64,000 nt of DNA. Origin: JAGVSR01 sp963786675. Its GTDB lineage: Bacteria; Pseudomonadota; Alphaproteobacteria; Rhizobiales; Hyphomicrobiaceae. The translations under genes and the position numbers were made by a program. This document shows positions 36,115 to 44,162 of this stretch, piece by piece (within the stretch, counting starts at the first letter, position 1; each line of letters begins with the position of its first letter). The DNA lies in assembly GCA_963786675.1 (NCBI GenBank), contig CAWAZY010000003.1, positions 372,001 to 436,000 of the forward strand, read 5' to 3'. The notes beneath the pieces were generated by a model. The model was not told the DNA's origin. It saw only the letters and a list, made by a program, of their open reading frames with translations, and made no database searches.

Positions 36115-37115
36115 CCGTCAATCGCCGTACCCTTCTGTCGGCTGGCGCTGGCGTCATCGCCGCGGATTATCTGGCCCGCATCGTGGTGCCATTCAGAGCC
36201 GTAGCTGCGGCCAAGGCGTTACGGGTGGCGTCGGTTAAATTCGGATCGCTCGCGTGGCTGATCGAAACCATCAAGGCGGAAAAGTTCGATCAGAAGCACG
36301 GTGTTACGCTTGACGTCGTCGAAACCGCAACCAACCAGTCGAGCCCCGTGGCCTTGTATGGCGGCAGCGCCGATGTTGTCGTGACTGACTGGCCATGGGC
36401 TTTGCGGCAACGGGCCATGGGCGAGAAGATCCGCTTTGCACCGTTTTCTGCCGCGTTGGGCGCAATCGTCGTGCCGGCCGACTCGCCCATCAAATCGCTG
36501 TCGGATCTCAAGGGTAAGAAGCTTGGCGTGGCCGGATCGTCCACCGACAAGAGCTGGCTGCTCTTGCGCGCCCATTCCAAAGCCGCGCTGGGCGGCGATA
36601 TCGCGGACATGGTGACGCCGCAGTATGGCGCCGCGCCGCTGCTCAATGAGCAGCTGAAAGCCGGCCGTTTGGACGCCATCCTCAATTTCTGGACCTTCGC
36701 CGCCCGGCTCGAAGCGGCCGGCTACCGGCGCGTGATGGGCATGGACGAGGTCATGCAGGCGCTCGGCATCGATCCTCCGCCGGCCATGGTGGGCTACATC
36801 TGGAAGGACGGTGCGTCCGCCGAATTGCAGGCGTCGATCGATGCCTTCCTGGCCGCGGCCAAGGACGCCAATCAACTTCTGCTGACCAGCGACGCACCGT
36901 GGGAACGCCTACGGGACATGATGCGTGCGGCCGACGATGGCGAGTTCAAGGCTCTGATCGCGGCGTACCGCTCGGGAATTCGCGGGTATTGGAGTGCGGC
37001 CGACATGGCATCGGCCGAGAAGATCATGGGACACCTCGTCGCCGGTGGTGATACGGAACTGGTAGGCAATGGCACACGCTTCGATCCCGAACTTTTCTAC
37101 GCACCCGGCGCGTAG
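36111..37115 (+). CDS. NitT/TauT-family ABC substrate-binding protein
   Basis: A 334-residue periplasmic binding protein: an Arg-Arg-containing signal (VNRRTLLSAGAGVIAADYLA, possibly Tat), then a SsuA/ThiY-like fold (LRVASVKFGSLAWLIETIKAE, SADVVVTDWPWA, DLKGKKLGVAGSSTDKSW). Relatives bind aromatic or sulfonate compounds and thiamine precursors; the ligand here cannot be read. It overlaps the DUF3280 gene by four bases and the permease gene by 47 bases, showing tight coupling. Confidence 0.85.
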   Translation: MTVNRRTLLSAGAGVIAADYLARIVVPFRAVAAAKALRVASVKFGSLAWLIETIKAEKFDQKHGVTLDVVETATNQSSPVALYGGSADVVVTDWPWALRQRAMGEKIRFAPFSAALGAIVVPADSPIKSLSDLKGKKLGVAGSSTDKSWLLLRAHSKAALGGDIADMVTPQYGAAPLLNEQLKAGRLDAILNFWTFAARLEAAGYRRVMGMDEVMQALGIDPPPAMVGYIWKDGASAELQASIDAFLAAAKDANQLLLTSDAPWERLRDMMRAADDGEFKALIAAYRSGIRGYWSAADMASAEKIMGHLVAGGDTELVGNGTRFDPELFYAPGA

Positions 37116-37881
37116 GACGCTGCTGGGTTCCCCATTCGCGGAACGATTGGGCTGGGCGGTTCTCTCGCTCGGCACGTTGGTCGCGTTGTGGTCGCTGGGC
37201 GCTGCCTACGCTGACAGCCGGCATCTACCCGGTCCACTGACCGTGATAGATGTTCTGGGCCGTGAATATGCGAGCGGCGCCTTGTGGGAAAACCTGTCCA
37301 TCACGCTGCTGCGGGTGGCGGCGGCGTTCACACTGGCCATGTGCATCGGCACCGCCATCGGCATCGCCGTGGGGTCCTACAAGCGCGCGGATCAGTTCTT
37401 CGACAGCTGGCTGGTGCTGTTCCTCAACCTGCCCGCGCTGGTGATCATCGCGCTGTCGTATGTTTGGCTCGGAACGACGGAACTGACGGCCATCATGGCC
37501 GTGGCCATCAACAAAATCCCGAATGTCGCCGTGCAGTTGCGCGAAGGCGCCCGCTCGCTGTCGCGCGATCTGTCGGAAATGGCCAAGGTCTATGGCTTCG
37601 GCCCCTGGAAAACGCTGCGCCACGTGACGTTGCCGCAACTCGCACCCTTCGCCGCCGCCGCCGCGCGGTCTGGCCTGGCGCTCGTGTGGAAAATCGTGCT
37701 CGTGGTCGAGGCGCTGGGCGGTCACGCGACGGGGGTGGGCCACCAGATCCACGCGGCCTTCGGCAATTACGATGTGCCCACGATCCTCGCCTATGCGCTC
37801 GCCTTCATCGTCGTCATTCAGATTGTCGAGTTCGGCGTCCTGCAACCGCTGCAAGCCCGGGTGATGAAATGGCGACGGTAG
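37069..37881 (+). CDS. NitT/TauT-family ABC permease
   Basis: A 270-residue inner-membrane permease with six hydrophobic segments and the BPD-transporter EAA-loop (EMAKVYGFGPWKTLRHVTLPQLAP). It overlaps both neighbours: 47 bp with the binding-protein gene and 13 bp with the ATPase gene. It belongs with the SsuC/TauC class. The substrate is unknown. Confidence 0.88.
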   Translation: MAHASIPNFSTHPARRTLLGSPFAERLGWAVLSLGTLVALWSLGAAYADSRHLPGPLTVIDVLGREYASGALWENLSITLLRVAAAFTLAMCIGTAIGIAVGSYKRADQFFDSWLVLFLNLPALVIIALSYVWLGTTELTAIMAVAINKIPNVAVQLREGARSLSRDLSEMAKVYGFGPWKTLRHVTLPQLAPFAAAAARSGLALVWKIVLVVEALGGHATGVGHQIHAAFGNYDVPTILAYALAFIVVIQIVEFGVLQPLQARVMKWRR

Positions 37882-38627
37882 AAGCGCTCGGCAGCCCCGT
37901 GCACATCCGGGTCAAGCGCAAGTCGTTTCCGGCGGTGGCCGGTCGTGATGAGCAGACGGTTTTGCGGGACGTCGCCTTCGATGTGGCGCCGCGCTCGTTC
38001 GTGGTGCTGACCGGTCCGTCCGGCTGTGGCAAGTCGACCTTGCTCAACATCGTGGCGGGTCTGGACCCCGACTACGAGGGCGAGATTGACCTGGGTCCCG
38101 GTCACCCGCGCATGACCTTCATCTTCCAGACGCCGCGTCTGCTGCCGTGGCGGACGATCCGCGAGAACATCGCCCTCTCGCTGCCCGACGGCGATCCGCG
38201 CCAATCCGGTATCGATGCGATGCTCGACCGGGTCGGGCTGCGGGAGGCGCAGAACGCTTATCCAGAGCGGACCTCACTGGGGATGCAGCGCCGGGCTGCT
38301 CTGGCGCGCGGTTTTATCCAAAACCCCGATATCCTGCTGATGGACGAGCCGTTCGTCTCCCTCGACGATCCGACCGCGCAGGGGCTCAGGGAACTGCTGA
38401 CCACGCTCTGGATCGCCAGCCCGACCACGGTCATCTTCGTCACCCACGACCGCACCGAAGCGGTCCAGCTGGGCACCCGAATCTTGCGCATGACCCCCGG
38501 CTCTGCGAGTATCGTCGCCGACGAGGCCGTGCGCCTCTCCCCGGCCGACCGAATGGACCGTGCCAAGGTCCAGGCCGAACTCGGGCGGATCTTCAAGGAC
38601 GGCAGCGGTTCGCCAGCGGATCACTGA
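37869..38627 (+). CDS. NitT/TauT-family ABC ATPase with a variant signature motif
   Basis: A 252-residue ATPase: Walker A GPSGCGKST, Q-loop FIFQ, Walker B ILLMDEP, D-loop SLDD and H-loop VTHD are all intact. The signature reads TSLGMQRR where relatives have LSGGMQQR, so the first glycine of LSGG is replaced by Leu and the Leu by Thr. This may lower activity. The stop is 45-100 bp before mfnB, so the transporter and the H4MPT genes probably share a transcript. Confidence 0.86.
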   Translation: MATVEALGSPVHIRVKRKSFPAVAGRDEQTVLRDVAFDVAPRSFVVLTGPSGCGKSTLLNIVAGLDPDYEGEIDLGPGHPRMTFIFQTPRLLPWRTIRENIALSLPDGDPRQSGIDAMLDRVGLREAQNAYPERTSLGMQRRAALARGFIQNPDILLMDEPFVSLDDPTAQGLRELLTTLWIASPTTVIFVTHDRTEAVQLGTRILRMTPGSASIVADEAVRLSPADRMDRAKVQAELGRIFKDGSGSPADH

Positions 38628-38641
38628 ACCGGCCGCCATCT

Positions 38642-38685
38642 CTAGGACCAGACCACTCTAGGACCAGATCACTGGGACCAGCACC
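38642..38685. repeat. 16-bp tandem repeat before mfnB
   Basis: CTAGGACCAGACCACT at 38642 is followed directly by CTAGGACCAGATCACT at 38658 and a partial third copy (GGGACCAGCACC). It fills the gap between the ABC ATPase and mfnB and includes the place where an mfnB start is expected. Confidence 0.75.
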
Positions 38686-39436
38686 AACCATTCCGGCGGG
38701 GCCGGCTGCGGCCCCGCGCTTTCTTGCCAGCGTGACGAGCGCCGCCGAGGCGATGCTCGCCGTGCGAGAGGGCGCGGAGATCATCGACGGTAAGGATCCC
38801 TCGCGCGGCGCGCTCGGCGCCTTGCCGCACGAGACTGTGCGCGAGATCGTGCGCGCCGTGGCGGGGCGAGCTCCGGTCAGCGCCACGATCGGCGATTTGC
38901 CCCCCGATCCAGAAGCGCTGGCGGAGGCTGTGCGGGCCATGGCCGAGACGGGCGTCGACATGGTCAAGATCGGCATCTTTGAGGGTGGTGATCCCCATGC
39001 GGCGGTTGCGCGGCTGGGTACACTCGAACTCGGACCTGTCCGGCTTGTCGGGTTGCTGCTGGCGGATCGCAATCCGGATTTCGCTCTGATCGAGCGCATG
39101 GCGCAGTCGGGGTTTGCGGGCGTGATGCTCGATACCGCCGCCAAGACTGCAGGCGCGCTGCCTGATGTCATGGAGGCGGCGCGGATTGAAGACTTCGTCC
39201 GCCGCGCCCATGCCGGGGGTCTTTTCGCCGGGCTGGCGGGCGCGTTGCGGCGCGGGCATATCGCGGCATTGGCCGCCTTGCGGCCCGATGTGCTCGGTTT
39301 TCGTGGCGCCCTGTGCTCTGGTGCGCGGCGCGAGGGCCCGCTAGAAGGAGCCGCAGTCCGGGCGGTCGCCGATGATCTCGCCACCTATGCCGCCCGCTCC
39401 TCACACCTTTCGCCGCTTGCCGAGGCCACGCCATGA
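38672..39436 (+). CDS. mfnB: (5-formylfuran-3-yl)methyl phosphate synthase
   Basis: Makes the furan precursor of methanofuran from two glyceraldehyde-3-phosphates. The TIM-barrel protein shows FLASVTSAAEAMLAV, GAEIIDGKDPSRGALGALP (catalytic Lys in DGKDP), PVSATIGDLP, VKIGIF and GVMLDTAAK. The family usually starts just before RFLASVT, but no ATG, GTG or TTG exists there in frame. The coordinate given uses CTG at 38672; the GTG at 38732 would cut the first strand. The true start is unresolved. ATGA overlap with the next gene. Confidence 0.85.
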   Translation: MGPAPTIPAGPAAAPRFLASVTSAAEAMLAVREGAEIIDGKDPSRGALGALPHETVREIVRAVAGRAPVSATIGDLPPDPEALAEAVRAMAETGVDMVKIGIFEGGDPHAAVARLGTLELGPVRLVGLLLADRNPDFALIERMAQSGFAGVMLDTAAKTAGALPDVMEAARIEDFVRRAHAGGLFAGLAGALRRGHIAALAALRPDVLGFRGALCSGARREGPLEGAAVRAVADDLATYAARSSHLSPLAEATP

Positions 39437-39843
39437 CCGACCGCCGCCAGGGTTCCGCCGACCGCCGTGCTTCGCCACAGGCCGCAGCCTACACGGACGA
39501 CAAAATCTTCGTGCGCGACTACGTCATCGACTGCAATATCGGCGTCTATGCCGAGGAGAAGGGCGTCACGCAGAAGGTGCGATTGACCGTCGATGCATTC
39601 CTCGCCCCCGGCGTCCGCTCCACCGTCGATGAGATGGTCGACGTGCCGTCCTATACCGATATCATCGACGCCATCGCGCTCATCACGGGACGTGGCCATA
39701 TCAATCTGGTCGAGACGCTGGCCGAGGATCTGGCGGCGATGCTCTTGAAGGATGCGCGGATTGGCGGCGTGCGCGTTCTGATCGAAAAGCTGGAGCGCGG
39801 CCCTGTGCGCGGCGTCGAAATCCTGCGCACCCGCAACGCCTGA
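39433..39843 (+). CDS. Dihydroneopterin aldolase-like protein (H4MPT biosynthesis)
   Basis: A 136-residue FolB-fold protein: IFVRDYVIDCNIGVYAEEK, TVDEMVDVPSYTDII and the catalytic-Lys strand VRVLIEKLER. The first 20 or so residues are a polar extension not seen in E. coli FolB. Placed between mfnB and mfnE, it probably serves the pterin branch of H4MPT rather than, or besides, folate. It overlaps both neighbours (ATGA before, TGATG after). Confidence 0.85.
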   Translation: MTDRRQGSADRRASPQAAAYTDDKIFVRDYVIDCNIGVYAEEKGVTQKVRLTVDAFLAPGVRSTVDEMVDVPSYTDIIDAIALITGRGHINLVETLAEDLAAMLLKDARIGGVRVLIEKLERGPVRGVEILRTRNA

Positions 39844-40457
39844 TGCAGCCGGAGCTTCTGGTTCTCAAGCTTGGCGGCAGCCTGCTCGCAACAGGCCGCA
39901 TGGGACCGCTGATTGAACTCGTGAGAAAGGCCAAGCGTCCGGTCGTTATCGTGCCGGGCGGAGGGGCGTTTGCCGATCAGGTGCGTCAGTCGCAGAAGGC
40001 GCACGGTTTTGATGACGCGACGGCTCACCGTTTGGCGCTCTTTGCCATGCATCAGATGGCCAACGTCATCGCGTCGCGCGCGCCGCATGTCATGACCGCC
40101 GCGACACCTCAGGACATGGCCGCCGCGGGTGCGCATGGCGCGGTTCCAGTGTGGGTGCCGTCGGCGATGGTGGCGGCCGATCCGGAAATCCCGAAGTCCT
40201 GGGATATGACCTCAGACAGCCTCGCCGCATGGCTGGCTGCACGGCTCGGAACCCCGCATGTGGCGCTCGTCAAATCCTGTGCCGTGGACCCGGACGAGCC
40301 CCTGGCTGGCCTGACCGCAGCCGGCATAGTCGATCCGCTGTTCGGGGGCTACGCCGAACGCCACGGCCTGAACTGGTCGGTCATCGGCGCGGATGACGAA
40401 GCCCGCCTCGCGCGCCTCCTTGGCATCCCTGAACCGGCCTCCAGCGACGCGCGTTGA
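39843..40457 (+). CDS. mfnE: [5-(aminomethyl)furan-3-yl]methyl phosphate kinase-like protein
   Basis: A 204-residue amino-acid-kinase-fold protein: LVLKLGGSLL (phosphate-binding), VVIVPGGGAFADQVR, then WDMTSDSLAAWLA and ALVKSC. MfnE makes the diphosphate form of the furan precursor in methanofuran synthesis. The assignment rests on the fold, the size and adjacency to mfnB. One base overlap with the folB-like gene. Confidence 0.82.
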   Translation: MQPELLVLKLGGSLLATGRMGPLIELVRKAKRPVVIVPGGGAFADQVRQSQKAHGFDDATAHRLALFAMHQMANVIASRAPHVMTAATPQDMAAAGAHGAVPVWVPSAMVAADPEIPKSWDMTSDSLAAWLAARLGTPHVALVKSCAVDPDEPLAGLTAAGIVDPLFGGYAERHGLNWSVIGADDEARLARLLGIPEPASSDAR

Positions 40458-40512
40458 CTTTTCAACGCGCCGCCCATCGACGGGACCGGCGGCGCATGGT
40501 AGGGGCCAAGCC

Positions 40513-41073
40513 ATGGCAAAAGACACCATCAAAACACCGCGTTTCGGTTGGGCGCTGACGGGCTCGGGGCACTTCGTCAAGGAAAGCCTCGCCATCATCA
40601 AGCGGCTGCCGGATCTTGATCTCTTCCTCTCCACCGCGGCGGAGGAAGTGCTCAAGATGTACAAACAGGATCTGGTGCTGCCCGAGGGCGCGCGCGTCTA
40701 CAAGGACCGCACAGCCAGTGCGGCGCCGGTGGGGAATTTCTACTACGGCGTCTATCACACGCTGATCCTCGGGCCGGCGACGTCCAACACCGTCGCCAAG
40801 TGCGTGGTCGGCATCTCGGACAACCTCGCCACGAACGTATTTGCCCAGGCCGGCAAGTGCCGCGTGCCCACCATCGTGTTTGCGTGCGATACCGCGCCGG
40901 ATATGGACACCGAGGCCCCCAAGGGGATGGTCAAGGTTTATCCCAGGCGCATCGATCTGGAGAATACCGAGCGGCTGCGGTCGTTTGAGGATACGACTGT
41001 CGTGGAGACGATCGAAGCGTTCGAAGCGGCAATCGATGCGCGGGTGCAATGGCTGAAAAGCTCCTCTTCCTGA
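40513..41073 (+). CDS. Flavoprotein of the H4MPT gene cluster (AfpA/DmrB-like)
   Basis: A 186-residue flavoprotein of the PPC-decarboxylase-like fold (FGWALTGSGHFVKESL, STAAEEVLKMYK, LILGPATSNTVAKCVVGISDNLATN, TIVFACDTAPDM). Archaeal relatives reduce dihydromethanopterin, so a role in the last reduction step to H4MPT is plausible. The ATG at 40513 follows a weak AGGGG site. It overlaps the next gene by 25 bp. Confidence 0.78.
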   Translation: MAKDTIKTPRFGWALTGSGHFVKESLAIIKRLPDLDLFLSTAAEEVLKMYKQDLVLPEGARVYKDRTASAAPVGNFYYGVYHTLILGPATSNTVAKCVVGISDNLATNVFAQAGKCRVPTIVFACDTAPDMDTEAPKGMVKVYPRRIDLENTERLRSFEDTTVVETIEAFEAAIDARVQWLKSSSS

Positions 41074-42503
41074 CCGGCCATCTGGCCGAACCGCGGCTGA
41101 TCGAGACCGTGAAGTCGATCGGCCTCGATGAGGGGTCGTGGCGCGTTCACAACATCAATATCAAGGTCGCGGCCTTGATGACGGATGCCATCATCCGCAA
41201 CCGGCTGAAGGGCCCCTTGGACGCGGACCGCGTGATCCTGCCGGGGCGCGTGCGCATGGATCTGGATGCGCTCTCGCAGCATTACGGCGTGCCCTTCGAG
41301 CGCGGCCCCGACGAGCTGGTCGACCTCCCGCAATATCTCGGCCATGACGGTCATCCGCCCGATCTATCGCGGCATGACTTGCGCATTTTCGCCGAGATCA
41401 TCGACGCACCGGGATTAGCGGTGAAAGAGATTGTCGCGCGCGCCCTGGCGTATGCGGAGAAGGGCGCCGATGTCATCGACATCGGGTGCCAGCCGGACGT
41501 TCCGTTTCCCAATCTGGAAGAAGTGGTGGCGGCGCTCAAATCGCATCGCCTGAAGGTCAGCGTCGATTCCGGCGACGTCTCCGAACTCAGGCGTGCCGCG
41601 CAAGCCGGTGCCGACTACGTTCTGTCCCTCGACGAAACGACACTTGATGCTGTCGCGGGGACGGCGTGCGTGCCCATCCTGGTGCCCAAGCCCCACGGGG
41701 ATCTGGCCTCTCTCATCCGCGCCATCGACAAGGCCAAAGCGATGGGCCTGCCGCACATCGCCGATCCCATTCTCGATCCGATCCATTTCGGGTTCACGGC
41801 GTCCATCCTGCGCTACGCGGAATTGCGCCGGCAGCGGCCGGACGTGGAAATTCTCATGGGCACGGGCAATCTGACCGAGTTGACCGATGCCGACAGCCAG
41901 GGTGTGACGGCGGCGCTGCTCGGAATAGCTTCGGAACTTCATATTCAGAATGTCCTGGTGGTGCAGGTCTCGCCCCATACGCGCCGGACCATCGAGGAGC
42001 ACGACGCCGCCCGCCGTCTGATGTTCCGGGCGCGTGAGGATCAGAGCCTGCCCAAAGGGCTGGGCGGGGGCTTGCTGTCCCTGCATGATCTGAAGCCCGT
42101 GCCGGCCATGGCCGCGGATATCGCCAAGTGGGCAGCCGACGTGCGCGATCCCAATTTCCGCATCGAGGTCGCCGAGGACGGCATCCACATCTACAACCGG
42201 GACGGTCACCACGTGGCGACCGATCCATTCGATCTCTACGAAAAACTCGGCGTGGAGGCTGACGGCAGCCACGCTTTCTATCTCGGCTACGAACTGGCCA
42301 AGGCCGAAATTGCGCAGGCGCTGGGCAAGCGCTACGCGCAAGACAATCCCCTCAACTGGGGCGTGGCCGCCGACAAGAAGAGCGACGACCTGATCCGGCA
42401 TGCCCCGGAGGGGGCGACCTTGAAGGCCGCCCGCGAGGCCAAGCGCCAGGCGCAGAAAGAGAGACGCGATGCCGCTGATAACCGAAACGATCGTGACGAC
42501 TGA
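41049..42503 (+). CDS. Dihydropteroate synthase-like protein with DUF6513 domain (H4MPT biosynthesis)
   Basis: A 484-residue protein found in all bacterial H4MPT clusters. The N-terminal part (1-100: LLFLTGHLAEPRL, HNINIKVAALMT) is DUF6513. The middle (about 110-340) is a dihydropteroate-synthase-like TIM barrel: EIIDAPG, GADVIDIGCQP, KVSVDSGD, ADPILDPIHFGF. A Lys/Arg-rich C-terminal tail closes it. Its exact step is not established; attachment of the arylamine to the pterin is the obvious analogy. It overlaps both neighbours (25 and 35 bp). Confidence 0.85.
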   Translation: MAEKLLFLTGHLAEPRLIETVKSIGLDEGSWRVHNINIKVAALMTDAIIRNRLKGPLDADRVILPGRVRMDLDALSQHYGVPFERGPDELVDLPQYLGHDGHPPDLSRHDLRIFAEIIDAPGLAVKEIVARALAYAEKGADVIDIGCQPDVPFPNLEEVVAALKSHRLKVSVDSGDVSELRRAAQAGADYVLSLDETTLDAVAGTACVPILVPKPHGDLASLIRAIDKAKAMGLPHIADPILDPIHFGFTASILRYAELRRQRPDVEILMGTGNLTELTDADSQGVTAALLGIASELHIQNVLVVQVSPHTRRTIEEHDAARRLMFRAREDQSLPKGLGGGLLSLHDLKPVPAMAADIAKWAADVRDPNFRIEVAEDGIHIYNRDGHHVATDPFDLYEKLGVEADGSHAFYLGYELAKAEIAQALGKRYAQDNPLNWGVAADKKSDDLIRHAPEGATLKAAREAKRQAQKERRDAADNRNDRDD

Positions 42504-43054
42504 GAACGAAAAGGGCGAGACGCATATCGCGCCTTTGGGTTTCATCGCGGACGATACGGGATGGATCATCGCGCCGTTCCGGCCATCGCGGACCCTCGAC
42601 AATCTGCTCGCCGTTCCCTACGCCGTCGCCAGCCACACCGACGACGTGCGCGTGTTCGCCGGCTGCATCACCGGGCGGCGCGACTGGCCGCTGGCGCGGG
42701 CCCAAGCGGTGCCGGGTACGCTATCTCGAAGCGGCGGTGTCGCATTGGGAACTGAAGGTCGACCGGTTGACGGACGATGCGCAGCGGCCGCGCTTCCACT
42801 GCCGGATCGTCAACGCCGTCACGCATCGCCCCTGGACGGGATTTAACCGCGCTCAGGCCGCGGTTCTGGAACTCGCCGTGCTCTCGACGCGCCTGGGCAT
42901 GCTGCCGCCCGAGAAGGTCGAGGCGGAATTGAAGTATCTGGAGATCGCCATCGCCAAGACGGCCGGATCGCGCGAAGAAGAAGCTTGGGGCTGGTTGATG
43001 GAGCGCGTCGACGCGTGGCGGCGCGGCGATCAGACCGCCACCCGCAAGACTTAA
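42469..43054 (+). CDS. DUF447 protein of the H4MPT cluster (one-base frameshift)
   Basis: The start (MPLITETIVTTENEKGETHIAPLGF) lies in one frame and the remainder (VRYLEAAVSHWEL, NAVTHRPWTGFNRAQAAVLE, LPPEKVEAELKYLEIAIAKT) in the next. Removing one base near 42700 (within about 15 bp) gives 194 residues, normal for DUF447, an FMN-binding split-barrel-like family present in archaea and H4MPT-using bacteria. The FNRAQ-x-x-V-LE motif is typical. Last gene of the operon; convergent with mrpG. Confidence 0.82.
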
Positions 43055-43077
43055 AAGCCGGTCAGGCGATTCAGGGC

Positions 43078-43392
43078 TCAGGCGTCCGGTGTCGTGCCGT
43101 CCGCGCGTTCCGTCTCTTTCAGGGCCGCCTTGGACAGGATGTGCGCGCTGACCGGCGCGGTGATGAACAAGAACAGAGAAACGGTCAGCGTCTTGAGGTT
43201 CAGTCCGTCGCCCAGCGTGGCCGAGTGCACCACGGTGGCCAGCACGATTGCGCCTAGTCCCAGTGTGGTGGCCTTGGTCGGACCATGCAGGCGGGTGAAG
43301 AAGTCGGGCAGACGCGCCAGGCCGATGGAGCCGACCAGGACGAATCCGGCTCCGATCAGGATCAGCGTTGAAATGATCGCTTCGGCGTACAT
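43078..43392 (-). CDS. mrpG: Na+/H+ antiporter subunit G
   Basis: A 104-residue three-helix membrane protein: STLILIGAGFVLVGSIGLARLPDFFTRLHGPTKATTLG is diagnostic of MrpG/MnhG. Last gene of the mrp operon, 9 bp after mrpF. The complex exchanges cytoplasmic Na+ for H+ and is needed for pH and salt tolerance. Confidence 0.93.
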   Translation of the reverse strand: MYAEAIISTLILIGAGFVLVGSIGLARLPDFFTRLHGPTKATTLGLGAIVLATVVHSATLGDGLNLKTLTVSLFLFITAPVSAHILSKAALKETERADGTTPDA

Positions 43393-43401
43393 CGCGGTCT
43401 C

Positions 43402-43671
43402 CTATTCGATCAAGTCGCCGCCGAGCAGGAATTTGCATAGCGCGACGGTACCCACAAATCCCATCATGGCGATCAGCAAGGCTGCTTCGAAATAGGCCCC
43501 ATTTGCCGCGGCGATGCCGATGAGCAGCACGATGGCAATGGCGTTGATTGACAGCGTGTCGAGCGCCAGGATGCGATCCGGTGCGCTTGGGCCCTTGGCG
43601 AGACGCCACAGATTGAGCGCCATGGCGATTCCGACCAGTCCGAAGGCGATGGGCAGGACGATGCTCAACAT
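43402..43671 (-). CDS. mrpF: Na+/H+ antiporter subunit F
   Basis: An 89-residue protein with three helices and the motif KGPSAPDRILALDTLSINA characteristic of MrpF/MnhF. It overlaps the mrpE stop by 7 bp, so the two are coupled. Confidence 0.93.
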   Translation of the reverse strand: MLSIVLPIAFGLVGIAMALNLWRLAKGPSAPDRILALDTLSINAIAIVLLIGIAAANGAYFEAALLIAMMGFVGTVALCKFLLGGDLIE

Positions 43672-44162
43672 CCGAAAATCTCCTTCAAGGGCGCTTCATA
43701 GCGGGCCTTCGCGGTGGCGATGAGTTCCGCCTCATCTCCGACGTCGAGGGCATGCACCAGAAGTACGCGTTTTGCGGGATCGATCTCGATGGAGACGGTG
43801 CCGGGCGTGAGGGAAATGATGCTGCCCAGCACGGTCGCAACGAATGGATGATCGACATCGAGGGGAATTTCGATGAACGACGGACGGATGCGCTCCAGTG
43901 GCCCGACGACAAGGCGGGCGACTTCAAGATTGGCCATCACGATGTCGGCCATGACGCGGAAGAAAAGTTTTGCCGCCAGCAGCGGGCGGAACGTGCGCGG
44001 CCGGTCCGGCCAGAACGACTGCGTGACAAGCGGGATCACGAGGCCCACGGCAAGGCCGAGCAAGAGGTTGCCCAGGCTGGGGCTGGTGGCCAGAGTCATC
44101 CACATCACAACGATGGCGAGGGTGACGAGCGGTTGCGGCAGTAGGCGCTGTCCAAGTGTCAT
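43665..44162 (-). CDS. mrpE: Na+/H+ antiporter subunit E
   Basis: A 165-residue membrane protein of the MrpE/MnhE type: helices at the start, then the cytoplasmic core FIEIPLDVDHPFVATVLGSIISLTPGTVSIEID (the family's central motif) and VLLVHALDV. ATGA overlap with mrpD upstream and 7-bp overlap with mrpF downstream. Confidence 0.93.
   Translation of the reverse strand: MTLGQRLLPQPLVTLAIVVMWMTLATSPSLGNLLLGLAVGLVIPLVTQSFWPDRPRTFRPLLAAKLFFRVMADIVMANLEVARLVVGPLERIRPSFIEIPLDVDHPFVATVLGSIISLTPGTVSIEIDPAKRVLLVHALDVGDEAELIATAKARYEAPLKEIFGC

Noticed and set aside
37284..38627. Long plus-strand frame starting inside the ABC permease
   Set aside because: Only its last 252 codons (from 37869) are a protein, the ABC ATPase; the earlier part is the permease read out of frame.
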